Positions 18,710-27,677 of a DNA stretch of 64,000 nt are shown here, piece by piece. The translations under genes were made by a program, and so were the position numbers. Each line of letters begins with the position of its first letter. The stretch's first letter is position 1. A model generated the notes under the pieces. The model did not search any database. It was given only the letters and a program-made list of their open reading frames with translations, and was not told where the DNA came from. The DNA comes from JAHQVI01 sp963749875 (GTDB lineage Bacteria; Pseudomonadota; Alphaproteobacteria; Rhizobiales; Rhodomicrobiaceae), in contig CAVVOX010000002.1 in the NCBI GenBank assembly GCA_963749875.1, positions 1,364,001 to 1,428,000 on the forward strand, written 5' to 3'.

Positions 18710-18759
18710 GAAAACGCTCCTCAGCTTTCGAATTGCGGGCGCATTCGGCCCGAAGCGTT

Positions 18760-19611
18760 TCAGTGGACGCGCCCGGCCGCCGCAACGCGCTCCAGAGCCG
18801 GGCCATAGCCGAGTTCGGCGGCTTTGCCGTACCAGGCTTGCGCCTGCTCCCTGTCCGCCGCCAGACCGATGACATGCAGTCTGCTCAAACTGTCAGGGTC
18901 GAAGCTTTGCGCCAGCGCATAGGCGGCGCGGCCATTGCCCTCTTCCGCCAGTCTCGCATAGAGCAGGCGCGCTCCGCCGATAAGCCCGGTCGCGATCAGC
19001 GTCTCGGCCTGCCGGAGAAGGCGCTCCTCTTCGGTAAGCCGGAGGTCGGACGGGGCGTTCTCCGCCGATCCCGCATCGAGGGGGGCAAGGTGCAGCGTTT
19101 GGCTATTCTCACCCTCCCCGGGTGTGATTATGACGGGAACGATCGATCGGCCAAGGATATGTCCCTCCGCCGTATGGGCGGTCACTTGAACCAGAAAGGC
19201 GCCGCAATAGTCGGGCGCCGAAAGAAGCTCCAGATCAGGCAGATCGGACGCCGCCACCGCCCAGGAGGAATTGACCTGGAACCCGGCGGAGAAATGGACG
19301 CCCTCGGCCAGACCGCGGAATATCAGGAAGCGGGTTATCGCGCTTCGATCCGTTCCGTTCGGGGAGGCGTCGGGCAGCCGGATCTTTACCGGAATTGGCC
19401 GGCCCTGAGCGCCGATCAGATCCTCAGCCTTAAGATCCGCTGGCGCCTGCCGGTCGGCCTGCAGGGTCTGGGACGGGGTGTTCGGCTGCGATACGGGGGA
19501 GGATCGGACGATCTGTGCGCCGGCCATTGAAGAGGCGGAGAGCAAGACCAGGGCGAGAAGAGCGGCGGGTGGAGACGCAACTATGAAGTATAACAAGGTA
19601 AACGACCGCAT
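18760..19611 (-). CDS. Exported Sel1-repeat protein
   Basis: 283 residues from the ATG at 19611, which opens a signal-like hydrophobic stretch (MRSFTLLYFIVASPPAALLA... ending SMAGA). The middle part is not recognised but predicts beta strands. The C-terminus holds Sel1-like TPR repeats: ATGLIGGARLLYARLAEEGN, AAYALAQSFDPD and AQAWYGKAAELGYGPALER. Sel1 proteins mediate protein-protein contacts, here probably in the periplasm. No ribosome-binding site decides between 19611 and an in-frame ATG at 19656. It lies directly upstream of the TAXI gene on the same strand. Confidence 0.7.
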   Translation of the reverse strand: MRSFTLLYFIVASPPAALLALVLLSASSMAGAQIVRSSPVSQPNTPSQTLQADRQAPADLKAEDLIGAQGRPIPVKIRLPDASPNGTDRSAITRFLIFRGLAEGVHFSAGFQVNSSWAVAASDLPDLELLSAPDYCGAFLVQVTAHTAEGHILGRSIVPVIITPGEGENSQTLHLAPLDAGSAENAPSDLRLTEEERLLRQAETLIATGLIGGARLLYARLAEEGNGRAAYALAQSFDPDSLSRLHVIGLAADREQAQAWYGKAAELGYGPALERVAAAGRVH

Positions 19612-19703
19612 GGCATGAGTGGCGGCCTGATCCAGCGTCAGATAGTCAAGAAACACAATACGTAGCTTCGCGTAAAGCGGCGGCGGCCGGCTTGCAGCTT
19701 GCG

Positions 19704-20039
19704 TTAAAGACCGACCAGATGCGCCGAGATGAGTACGGTGGTGCCGACAAGAATGCCGACGCCCATATGAGACCTCGCAAGGAAGAAGGTTAGCACGCCG
19801 AAACCGAATGCGCCGAGCCGCACGAGCGCGCTCATTTCGGCCAATGCCCCCGGCGGGAAGAGGACGATGCGCGCGATCAGCCCTGCAACCAGCGCTGTGG
19901 AAACCGCGCTGACCCAGGCGACGACCGGCCCGTCTTCCTCAAGGCCGCTCGATAGCACGAAGCCCGCGAAACGCCAGATCGCCGTCGCGGCAAATCCGGC
20001 GACGAAGATGTAGACCAGGACATCACTTGACAGCGCCAT
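19704..20039 (-). CDS. azlD: AzlD-type branched-chain amino acid export subunit
   Basis: 111 residues with four hydrophobic helices (LVYIFVAGFAATAIWRFAGF, VVAWVSAVSTALVAGLIARI, LGAFGFGVLTFFLA and a C-terminal one), the AzlD profile. AzlD is the small partner of AzlC in branched-chain amino acid efflux. The ATG at 20039 overlaps the azlC stop region by 17 nt, so the two are translationally coupled. Assignment relies on size, membrane pattern and pairing. Confidence 0.82.
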   Translation of the reverse strand: MALSSDVLVYIFVAGFAATAIWRFAGFVLSSGLEEDGPVVAWVSAVSTALVAGLIARIVLFPPGALAEMSALVRLGAFGFGVLTFFLARSHMGVGILVGTTVLISAHLVGL

Positions 20040-20811
20040 CGTTCCTCTGCGGCCGCAAGACATAGTGGGCGAGAAGGAAACTCACCGAGCCACCGACGAC
20101 GCCGGTGAGAACAAGGTCGAATTCGGGAATAAGAATATGAAAAATCGGTCCGAGCACAAGCCCCAGCAGGATGGGGAGCAAGCCTGTGATGGTCCTGTGC
20201 GCGCCGATGAGCATCGCGAGCAGGAAGTAGAGCGGCATCATGAATAAGAGGGCGGCGGCGATGATCGAGGGAACCTGCCCCGCGACCAGAAATCCGATCA
20301 TCGCGCCGGAGGAGGAAACGCCGACCAGAAGCGCGGCGATGCCGAGCGCGTAGGCGGCGCGCAGATGCCTCGGCACGCCCGGCGCGCGGCGCGTACTCTC
20401 GACCCAGACGGTAACGGCGACGAACTGGGCGAGGGCGACCACCATCCATTTCGGCACACGCTTGTCCCGGATCATCGGCAAGAGCGCAACTGTCATGGGC
20501 AGAAGCCGGATGCTTGTCGCCGAAACCGCGATGGCGGCCGTCAGGACCGAGGCGCCTCGGGCCATTTCGTCGACGAGCACGACCTGGCCGGGCAATGCAA
20601 AGATGAAGACCGACATGAACAGGGTATCGAGACAGGAAAGTCCGGTCTGGCTGGTTAAGGCGCCGAAACCGACAAAGGTCGAGAACAGGATGAAAGGGGG
20701 GAGAAGCGGCGTCTCGCGCGCGCCTCGCCAGGCTGCGCTCCGCCGCGTGGCCTGCGATGGCCACACGGGAGCATTTGCGGTGTCGCCGCTGCCTTCCATA
20801 GCGATATTCAT
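20023..20811 (-). CDS. azlC: AzlC family branched-chain amino acid exporter subunit
   Basis: 262 residues, about seven membrane helices. TLFMSVFIFALPGQVVLVDEMA (~62-83) and VSATSIRLLPMTVALLPMIRD (~97-117) correspond to conserved AzlC blocks. With AzlD it forms an inner-membrane exporter of branched-chain amino acids or related compounds. Its 3' end overlaps azlD. No AsnC/Lrp-type regulator, often found next to azlCD, is encoded nearby. Confidence 0.87.
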   Translation of the reverse strand: MNIAMEGSGDTANAPVWPSQATRRSAAWRGARETPLLPPFILFSTFVGFGALTSQTGLSCLDTLFMSVFIFALPGQVVLVDEMARGASVLTAAIAVSATSIRLLPMTVALLPMIRDKRVPKWMVVALAQFVAVTVWVESTRRAPGVPRHLRAAYALGIAALLVGVSSSGAMIGFLVAGQVPSIIAAALLFMMPLYFLLAMLIGAHRTITGLLPILLGLVLGPIFHILIPEFDLVLTGVVGGSVSFLLAHYVLRPQRNDGAVK

Positions 20812-20992
20812 CCTCGGCCGATCGCTCTCGGTGCTACGAGATGAAGCGTATCGGCTCTGTCGACTTTACTCTCCCTGCTGGTCTGTCGGCAGTATTGCCA
20901 TGCACAAACAGCCCTTCGCAGCTTCTTAGAATGTCAAATCGGTAGGATAGCCTACAGCCGATACGGGTATCGCGCTTCCGACGCGCCCGCCC

Positions 20993-23488
20993 TCAAGGCA
21001 CAAGCGGCACTTTCGGGACAAGGCTCGTTTTGTTGTCGCCACCACCCTTTGACGGGCTGTTCTTGGGCGAGGGCAGTTTCTTTTGACCGCCGCGCGGGCC
21101 GCTTCGCCCGGAGGATGAGCGCTTGGACGCCTTGGGCTTCTTGGCCGGTGTCCCGCCTCCGGACCGATCATCGCCATCGCTCGGAGATTTCTTTGTCTTT
21201 TCGCGAGCTTCGACGATTTCAAAGCCGAGCCCCTTCTTGCCCTCTGGCTTCTCCTCGACGATCACGCGAACGGTGCCGCCGCCTTCGAGGCGTCCGAACA
21301 GCAGCTCTTCGGCCAGCGGCTGTTTGATATGCTGCTGGATGACCCGCGCCAGCGGACGCGCGCCGAACTGCTCATCATAGCCGTGCTCGATCAGCCAGTC
21401 GCTCGCCTCCGGGCTGAGCTCGATCGTCACGTTGCGATCGGCCAGTTGCGCTTCGAGCTGGAAGACGAATTTTTCCACAACTTTTCCGATAATCTCGCGC
21501 GGCAGGTTCTGGAAACCGATGACCGCATCGAGGCGGTTGCGGAACTCCGGCGTGAAGAGCCGCTGGATCGCTTCCTGGTCGTCTCCCTCGCGCTTGGTCC
21601 GGTTGAAGCCGAAAGCCTGCTTGGCAAGGTCGGAGGCGCCCGCATTCGTGGTCATGATCAGGATCACATTGCGGAAGTCGATCTGCTTGCCGTTATGGTC
21701 GGTCAGCTTGCCGTGATCCATCACCTGCAGGAGCACGTTGAAGAGGTCCGGATGCGCTTTCTCGATTTCGTCGAGTAGAAGGACGCAATGCGGATGCTGA
21801 TCGATCCCGTCGGTGAGCAAACCGCCCTGATCGAAGCCGACATAGCCGGGGGGCGCGCCGATCAGCCGCGAAACGGTATGGCGCTCCATATATTCGGACA
21901 TGTCGAAACGGAGCAGCTCGACGCCGAGCAGGTTGGCTAATTGCCGGGCGACCTCGGTCTTGCCGACGCCGGTCGGCCCCGAGAAGAGGTAGCAGCCGAT
22001 CGGCTTTTCCGGCTCGCGCAGGCCCGCACGGGCGAGCTTGATGGCCGAGGAAAGGGCGGTGATCGCCTGGTCCTGGCCGAACACCACGCGCTCGAGATCT
22101 GTCTCAAGATTGCGCAACAGCTCGGAATCGCTTTTCGAGACCGTCTTCGGCGGGATTCTGGCCATGGTCGCGACAGTTGCCTCAACTTCGCGCACACCGA
22201 TCGACTTCTTCCGGCGTGAACCGGGCAGCAGCATTTGCGAGGCGCCGGTCTCGTCGATCACGTCGATGGCCTTATCGGGCAGTTTGCGGTCATGAATATA
22301 TTTCGCCGAGAGCTCGACGGCCGCCTTGATCGCCTGCTGGGTGTAGCGCACGCGGTGGAAATCCTCGAAATAAGGCTTCAGGCCCTTCAGGATCTCGACA
22401 GCGTCGGTGACGGTCGGCTCGGAGACGTCGATCTTCTGGAACCGCCGGACGAGCGCCCGGTCCTTCTCGAAATGCTGGCGATATTCCTTATAGGTCGTCG
22501 AGCCGATGCAGCGCAGCGTGCCGGACTGCAAAGCGGGCTTCAAGAGGTTCGAGGCATCCATTGCGCCGCCGGAGGTCGCGCCGGCGCCGATCACAGTATG
22601 GATCTCGTCGATGAACATGATCGCGCCCGGATAGGCCTCGATCTCGCGCATCACGGCCTTCAGCCGCTCCTCGAAATCGCCGCGATAGCGCGTGCCCGCG
22701 AGCAGGGCGCCCATATCGAGCTGAAAAATTGTAGCGTTTGCCAAAACTTCAGGCACTTCGCCTCGCACGATTTTGCGCGCCAGGCCCTCCGCAATGGCGG
22801 TCTTGCCGACGCCGGGATCGCCGACGAAGAGCGGGTTGTTCTTCTGACGGCGGCAGAGCACCTGGATGGTGCGGTCGATCTCCCTGCCACGACCGATCAG
22901 CGGATCGATCCGCCCGTCGCGCGCCTTCTCGTTCAAATTCAGGCAGTAGACCTCGAGCGCGTCGCCGGAACGCTTCTTCTCCTCGCCCGGTTCAACGGTG
23001 GCGGCGTCGTCATCGACACCGCGCACCACGCGCGGCTCGGACATTCCGGGGCGCTTGGCGATGCCGTGGGATATGTAATTGACCGCATCGAACCGCGTCA
23101 TGTCCTGCTCCTGCAGGAAGTAGGCGGCGTGGCTTTCGCGCTCGGCGAAAATGGCGACGAGCACATTCGCCCCGGTCACTTCTTCGCGCCCCGACGATTG
23201 CACATGCACGACGGCGCGGTGAATGACGCGCTGAAAGCCGGCCGTCGGCTGCGCTTCGGAATCATGCTCAACGACCAGATTTTCGAGGTCGTTGTCGAGA
23301 TAGTCGATCAGCTTGCCGCGCAGGAGGTCGAGGTCGACATTGCAGGCGCGCATGACGGCGGCCGCGTCCCGGTCGTCGACGAGGGACAAGAGCAGATGCT
23401 CAAGCGTTGCATATTCGTGATTCCGCTCATTGGCGAATTCAAGCGCGCGGTGAAGGGACTCTTCAAGACTGGACGAAAACGAAGGCAC
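20993..23488 (-). CDS. clpA: ATP-dependent Clp protease ATP-binding subunit ClpA
   Basis: 831 residues. The N-domain opens with SFSSSLEESLHRALEFANE. Two AAA+ modules follow: Walker A GDPGVGKT (D1, ~225) with sensor region GSTTYKEYRQHFEKD, and GPTGVGKT (D2, ~510) with Walker B VLLLDEIEKAHPD. ClpA unfolds substrates and feeds them to the ClpP peptidase; clpP is not in this window. The C-terminal ~75 residues are a Lys/Ser/Gly-rich tail (GGGTPAKKPKASKRSSSG...) ending KVPLVP, a low-complexity extension seen in related alphaproteobacteria. clpS lies immediately upstream (6 nt gap), the usual adaptor-unfoldase operon. Confidence 0.97.
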   Translation of the reverse strand: MPSFSSSLEESLHRALEFANERNHEYATLEHLLLSLVDDRDAAAVMRACNVDLDLLRGKLIDYLDNDLENLVVEHDSEAQPTAGFQRVIHRAVVHVQSSGREEVTGANVLVAIFAERESHAAYFLQEQDMTRFDAVNYISHGIAKRPGMSEPRVVRGVDDDAATVEPGEEKKRSGDALEVYCLNLNEKARDGRIDPLIGRGREIDRTIQVLCRRQKNNPLFVGDPGVGKTAIAEGLARKIVRGEVPEVLANATIFQLDMGALLAGTRYRGDFEERLKAVMREIEAYPGAIMFIDEIHTVIGAGATSGGAMDASNLLKPALQSGTLRCIGSTTYKEYRQHFEKDRALVRRFQKIDVSEPTVTDAVEILKGLKPYFEDFHRVRYTQQAIKAAVELSAKYIHDRKLPDKAIDVIDETGASQMLLPGSRRKKSIGVREVEATVATMARIPPKTVSKSDSELLRNLETDLERVVFGQDQAITALSSAIKLARAGLREPEKPIGCYLFSGPTGVGKTEVARQLANLLGVELLRFDMSEYMERHTVSRLIGAPPGYVGFDQGGLLTDGIDQHPHCVLLLDEIEKAHPDLFNVLLQVMDHGKLTDHNGKQIDFRNVILIMTTNAGASDLAKQAFGFNRTKREGDDQEAIQRLFTPEFRNRLDAVIGFQNLPREIIGKVVEKFVFQLEAQLADRNVTIELSPEASDWLIEHGYDEQFGARPLARVIQQHIKQPLAEELLFGRLEGGGTVRVIVEEKPEGKKGLGFEIVEAREKTKKSPSDGDDRSGGGTPAKKPKASKRSSSGRSGPRGGQKKLPSPKNSPSKGGGDNKTSLVPKVPLVP

Positions 23489-23494
23489 TGGGGA

Positions 23495-23824
23495 CTATTC
23501 CTTCTCCATAGTACATTGTAGAGGATGCTGGTTCTGGCGAGAGAAGTTCATCACTTGCGCAACCTTTGTCTCCGCCACTTCATAAGTATAGACCCCGCAA
23601 ATTCCGACACCTTTCTGATGCACATGCATCATGATCCTATTCGCCTCATCGTGCGACTTGTTGAAGAACCTTTCAAGGACGTAAACGACGAAGTCCATCG
23701 GTGTGTAGTCGTCATTGAGCAGGAGCACCTTGTAAAGGCTCGGCCTTTTCGTCTTCGGCTCGGTCTTGGTGACGATACCGCCGCGCGCGTCTCCGTCGTG
23801 ATCGCGATCGTTCTTTCCTGACAT
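23495..23824 (-). CDS. clpS: ATP-dependent Clp protease adaptor ClpS
   Basis: 109 residues. The conserved core YKVLLLNDDYTPMDFVVYVLERFF (given here in two parts, ~33-56) contains the DDYTPM segment of the N-degron pocket, followed by HVHQKGVGICGVYTYEVAETK. ClpS delivers N-end-rule substrates to ClpA. The ATG at 23824 is preferred over an upstream in-frame ATG at 23899 because ClpS proteins start with a short charged leader (MSGKNDRDHDG) of this kind. Co-directional with clpA, 6 nt apart. Confidence 0.95.
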   Translation of the reverse strand: MSGKNDRDHDGDARGGIVTKTEPKTKRPSLYKVLLLNDDYTPMDFVVYVLERFFNKSHDEANRIMMHVHQKGVGICGVYTYEVAETKVAQVMNFSRQNQHPLQCTMEKE

Positions 23825-24408
23825 GAAGACGCGCAGAATGGCCTCAATCCTTTGCCCGTTGCTTTTGCCGCTCTCTCTCTGTCTGCCTCTGTGCCACATG
23901 GTTCGGTTGCAATGATGTGCAATGATGATGCCAAGCCCCGGAAATACTGCCTCGCTTCGACCCCGAAAGATTGGGTTTTGCCGCCTTCCGTTTCAATGGA
24001 TCGGCGGTTGTAGCGATCGGGTCGGAGCATAACATCATCAGATGGGCAGCAAAAAGTCTCCGCTTCGCTCTCCCACATCATTGTCCGCCCGACGTTACGC
24101 CACTCCGATTATAGTAGTACATCTTCCTCAAAAAAAAACTGCGATCGCTCCGCACGAAAAGCGAAACTGAAGATCAAATTTTAACACCCGAACCTGGGAT
24201 TGGGATCCATGTCTTACGATTCGGTGATAACCCATCGCTAGCGTGGAGCCGCGGCGCGCCGGCGTCGTTCAGGCACCGCGCGGAAATATTTCGCTCCGGC
24301 GCCTAGCCAAACGGTGGATCAGCCGTTAACACTTTGCTAGGGCTGTATAGGTAGGGTCGTTGCCCATCGCATGCAACCGACGGCGGCGCGATAAAGGGGA
24401 GGGATGTG
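23825..24408. other. Intergenic stretch between clpS and the D,D-carboxypeptidase gene
   Basis: About 580 bases between divergently oriented genes. It contains an A9 run near 24129-24138 and is otherwise low in GC for this genome around 24110-24200, consistent with promoters for both flanking genes. I saw no coding frame with a credible ribosome site and no recognisable RNA gene. Confidence 0.5.
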
Positions 24409-25883
24409 ATGGTCATCTCCAGGGATGACTCGGCATTTCGTTGGCGGATGGCGATGAGGTTTGCGGCGACGCGGCTGGTGGGGGGCGCAAGATTTGCGCT
24501 GATTGTCTGCCTGGTTGCCGCGATGGCGGCCGTGCCGGCAGAGGCCAAGAAAAAGAGGAAGCGCAGCCACTATTCGCCGCCGCAGGCGGCCATGGTTGTC
24601 GATTTCTATTCCGGCAAGATCCTTTATGCGCAGAATATCGACGCGAAGCGCTATCCCGCCTCTGTTACCAAGGTGATGACCCTCTATCTGCTGTTCGAGC
24701 AGATGCGCGACGGGCACATGACCCGCAACACCAAGCTGAAAGTCAGCGCAAAAGCCGCGGCCCGTCCGCCTTCGAAGCTCGGACTGAAGCCGGGCAGCAC
24801 GATAAGCGTGAGCGACGCGATGTATGCGCTGGTCACCAAATCGGCGAATGATGTTGCGGCCGTGGTCGCGGAAAATATCGCCGGCTCGGAGGCGGCTTTC
24901 GCGCGGATGATGACGCAGAAGGCGCGCGCCATCGGCATGAGCAAGACCACCTTCCGCAACGCATCGGGTCTTCCCAATTCGGCGCAGGTCACGACCGCGC
25001 GGGATTTGATAACGCTCGGTCGCCGCGTTCTTAAGGATTTCCCCGACGAAGCAAAAATCTTCCGTACACGCTATTTCGAATATAAGGGCAGAAAATACAG
25101 GAACCACAACCGGCTGCTTTTCAGCTATGCGGGAATGGATGGCCTGAAGACCGGCTTTACGCGTGCCTCCGGGTTTAATCTGCTCGCCTCCTGCCACCGC
25201 GACGACAAGCACCTCCTGGCCGTCGTGCTCGGGGGACGCTCCAGCCGCCGCCGCAATGCGCGCATGCGGAACTCTTCTGAACGGGTCCTGGCGAAAGGCG
25301 GTCGCCTTCAACGACTGGAAACAGCGCGGTGGGAGCAAGCCGCTCGCGGTCGCCGGCATTCTCCAGGCCGAGCACATGCCGGAACGCAATCCGGCGTTCC
25401 ATCCCAGCGCTTCGGAGGAGACGCTGAGGCTTGCAATTGTGAAGGCGAACAAAGGGCGGGCCGTGGGAAGCGGCGAGAAACCGCTTCCGAAGCTGGCGCT
25501 GGCCGGAGCTGCCTCCGCGACGGCATCGAAGCCGGAAAGCGAGCCGGACGAGGCGGAGGTGGTGGTGGACGCCGGAGCCGGAGCCGGAGCAGGGCGATAC
25601 CGATGCCGACGTCATTCCGAGCGATGAGGCCGTGCTCGGCCCCTACCACATTCAGGTGGGATCCTATCTCAATTCCGGAGCCGCAAAGAGCCGGCTCGCC
25701 GCCGTGGCGCAAAAGGCTTCCCGCTATCTCGACGGCCATGACGAGATGACGGTTTCCGGCAATGTGCGGGGCAAATCCTATTATCGCGCCCGTTTCGGCA
25801 AATTCTCTCGCAGCGATGCCTCGAAGACCTGCGCCAGGCTAAAGCGGCTGTCGATCGAGTGCCTGGTCGTGCGGGTCGAATAG
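24409..25883 (+). pseudogene. D-alanyl-D-alanine carboxypeptidase with SPOR domain, two frameshifts
   Basis: ATG 24409 has GGAGG 6 nt upstream. A signal-like helix precedes a class A low-molecular-mass PBP domain: SxxK motif SVTK at 85-88, SAN at 145-147 and KTG at 247-249, all intact, so a periplasmic D,D-carboxypeptidase trimming peptidoglycan stem peptides is indicated. The frame then moves +1 near 25270 (continuing FNDWKQRGGSKPLAVAG in frame 2) and +1 again near 25555-25575 into an EPEPEPEQGDTDADVIPSD linker and a SPOR domain (GPYHIQVGSYLNSG ... YYRARFGKF ... CLVVRVE) ending at 25883. SPOR domains bind septal denuded glycans. As read, translation continues out of frame to 25749, so the catalytic domain may survive without its SPOR domain. 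Sequence error cannot be excluded. Confidence 0.85.
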
Positions 25884-26094
25884 CCGTTCGCATCGACGGC
25901 TGCCCGTGCCTCTGCTGAATGAGGGGATGGCGGCCTTGAGGCTGACCAGGAAATCAGCCCTGCACCGCAGCCGCCAGGGTCGTATGCCATCCGGCTTTGC
26001 GCGCCGGGATTGTGTCGATTAATCGCGGAATTGGCAACAAGCCTGGGGGCCGGCCGAGGCCGCGGCGATCCGTTTCCGCCTTGCCGGATCTCGC

Positions 26095-26793
26095 TTAATG
26101 GGCGTGCCTCAGCAGGATCTCCTTCGCCTGGTTGATCTTGGAGGCGAGATAGGTCGTGCCGCCCTGGTCGGGGTGATATTTCTTCATGAGGGCTCGATGA
26201 GCCTGCTGGATATCGTCCCGGCTCGCTCCCGGCTTGAGACCGAGCACCGCATAGGCTTCCTCAAGCGTCATCGCCCCGCCACCGGCCGCGCCATTGCCGG
26301 CCCGCCGTCCTCCGCGCTCGCCCCCGCCCCGGCGGAAACGCATCAGATAAGCCTCGACAAGCTGGGCCGCCTGCTGATCCTGTCCCCGCGCTTCCTCGAG
26401 TAGTTCCTGCAACTCGCCCGTGGAAAGCCGCGAAAGCTGCCGTCCTTCGAAGCGCCCCTTACGGACGACGCCCTCCATGGCGCCCGTGTCGTGGTCGAGA
26501 GTCATCTCCAGCATTTCGGTGCGCACCGTGGAGCGCTGGCCGCGGCTCTTCGTGCTGTTCGGGGAATCGAGGAAGGGAAACGACCATCCCAGCAGCGAAA
26601 AGCCGAGAATGGTGAGAGGCACCGCAAGGATGATCCGCCCCGTCACGGCGGCGAGCAGGGCAAGGCCGAGCACGCCCCAGCCGGCGAAGCGGCGCACATG
26701 CTTTGCGAGGGCTTTGGCGTCGGCTCTGGCAAAGGACCGCCCCGCAATCAGGACCAGAACCAGAAGCGCGAGGCCGAGAATTAGAAACTGCAT
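26095..26793 (-). CDS. Membrane-anchored DnaJ-domain protein
   Basis: 232 residues. Two N-terminal hydrophobic helices (FLILGLALLVLVLIAG and WGVLGLALLAAVTG... region) are followed by a cytoplasmic segment and a C-terminal J domain: LEEAYAVLGLKPGASRDDIQQAHRALMKK then HPD in KYHPDQGG. The C-terminal J domain after membrane helices resembles TIM14/DjlA-like proteins that recruit Hsp70 to the membrane. It lies 10 nt downstream of the VWA-protein gene on the same strand, so the two form an operon. Confidence 0.88.
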   Translation of the reverse strand: MQFLILGLALLVLVLIAGRSFARADAKALAKHVRRFAGWGVLGLALLAAVTGRIILAVPLTILGFSLLGWSFPFLDSPNSTKSRGQRSTVRTEMLEMTLDHDTGAMEGVVRKGRFEGRQLSRLSTGELQELLEEARGQDQQAAQLVEAYLMRFRRGGGERGGRRAGNGAAGGGAMTLEEAYAVLGLKPGASRDDIQQAHRALMKKYHPDQGGTTYLASKINQAKEILLRHAH

Positions 26794-26803
26794 CCGACCG
26801 ATT

Positions 26804-27541
26804 TCACGATTTGAGTTGCTCGAGCAGAAGCCTGCCTGTGCTGCCGCCTCGGCTGAAATCCTCGAGCGCCTTGCGTCCTCCGGCCGCGTAGGCGGCGACC
26901 GCCCGGAGCAGCTCGCGTAATTGTTGAGCCGAACCCGTATCGAAACGGCAATATGCGCCTTTGGTCAATCGTGCAATTTCGCGGAACGCCCTTTCGGCCT
27001 TGGCGTCGCGGCCTTCCTGGAACATGAAGGCCGGCACGCCGAGCAGACCCAGTTCGCCGGCAAGCGCGGCGAGATGGTCGATGTCCTCTTCCATGCAGTC
27101 GCCGACATAGACGAGCGCATTGACCTTCCGCCGCTCGGCTTCGCGCCGGGCATGGGTCAGAATCCGGCGGATCTGCGTGAAGCCTCCGAGACAGCGGATG
27201 CTGGTCATCAGCCGTGCCAGCGCTTCCGGATCGCTCACCCATTTCGAGGCGCGGCACTCGTCGAAACTGCGGAAATAGATGAGCTGGACGTCGAGCCCGC
27301 CGATCGCCTTCACCTCGATGAACATATCCGCCTGGAGCTTCAACGCCATGTCCCAGGTCGGCTGCCGGCTCATCGTGGCGTCCATGGCAAAGATCAGCCT
27401 GCCGCGCCGGCCGTCGGAGGCCGACGGGGCGATGGACTTCATCTGCTGGATGAACGCGGCGACGTCATTGTCGCTCGAGCGCTGCTCTTCGGGGACGTCG
27501 TTCGTCTTCCGAGGCGCCGGGGTCTTGCTGTCCGCAGCCAT
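26804..27541 (-). CDS. VWA-domain-like protein
   Basis: 245 residues. A von Willebrand factor A-like domain begins with RGRLIFAMDATMSRQPTWDMA (~46-66), where DATMSR stands in for the DxSxS metal site, and continues with LDVQLIYFRSFDECRASKW and NALVYVGDCMEEDIDHLAALA. The C-terminus is Gly/Arg-rich. The ATG at 27541 is set by AGGAG 9 nt upstream; the open frame extends further to 27823 without credible start signals. It is divergent from panC (136 nt between starts) and precedes the J-domain gene. A role in chaperone-assisted assembly at the membrane is only inferred from that pairing. Confidence 0.8.
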   Translation of the reverse strand: MAADSKTPAPRKTNDVPEEQRSSDNDVAAFIQQMKSIAPSASDGRRGRLIFAMDATMSRQPTWDMALKLQADMFIEVKAIGGLDVQLIYFRSFDECRASKWVSDPEALARLMTSIRCLGGFTQIRRILTHARREAERRKVNALVYVGDCMEEDIDHLAALAGELGLLGVPAFMFQEGRDAKAERAFREIARLTKGAYCRFDTGSAQQLRELLRAVAAYAAGGRKALEDFSRGGSTGRLLLEQLKS

Positions 27542-27677
27542 AGGTTGTCTCTCCTGCCTGCATTCTACGGCCTTGATGACCTTACGCCAAGAAAGCATGG
27601 GGTCCGGGCTTGTCCGGCTTCCGTTTTCGTTCGAAATTGCTATGGTCCCACGCACATTTTTGGGGGAATGAGGCCAA

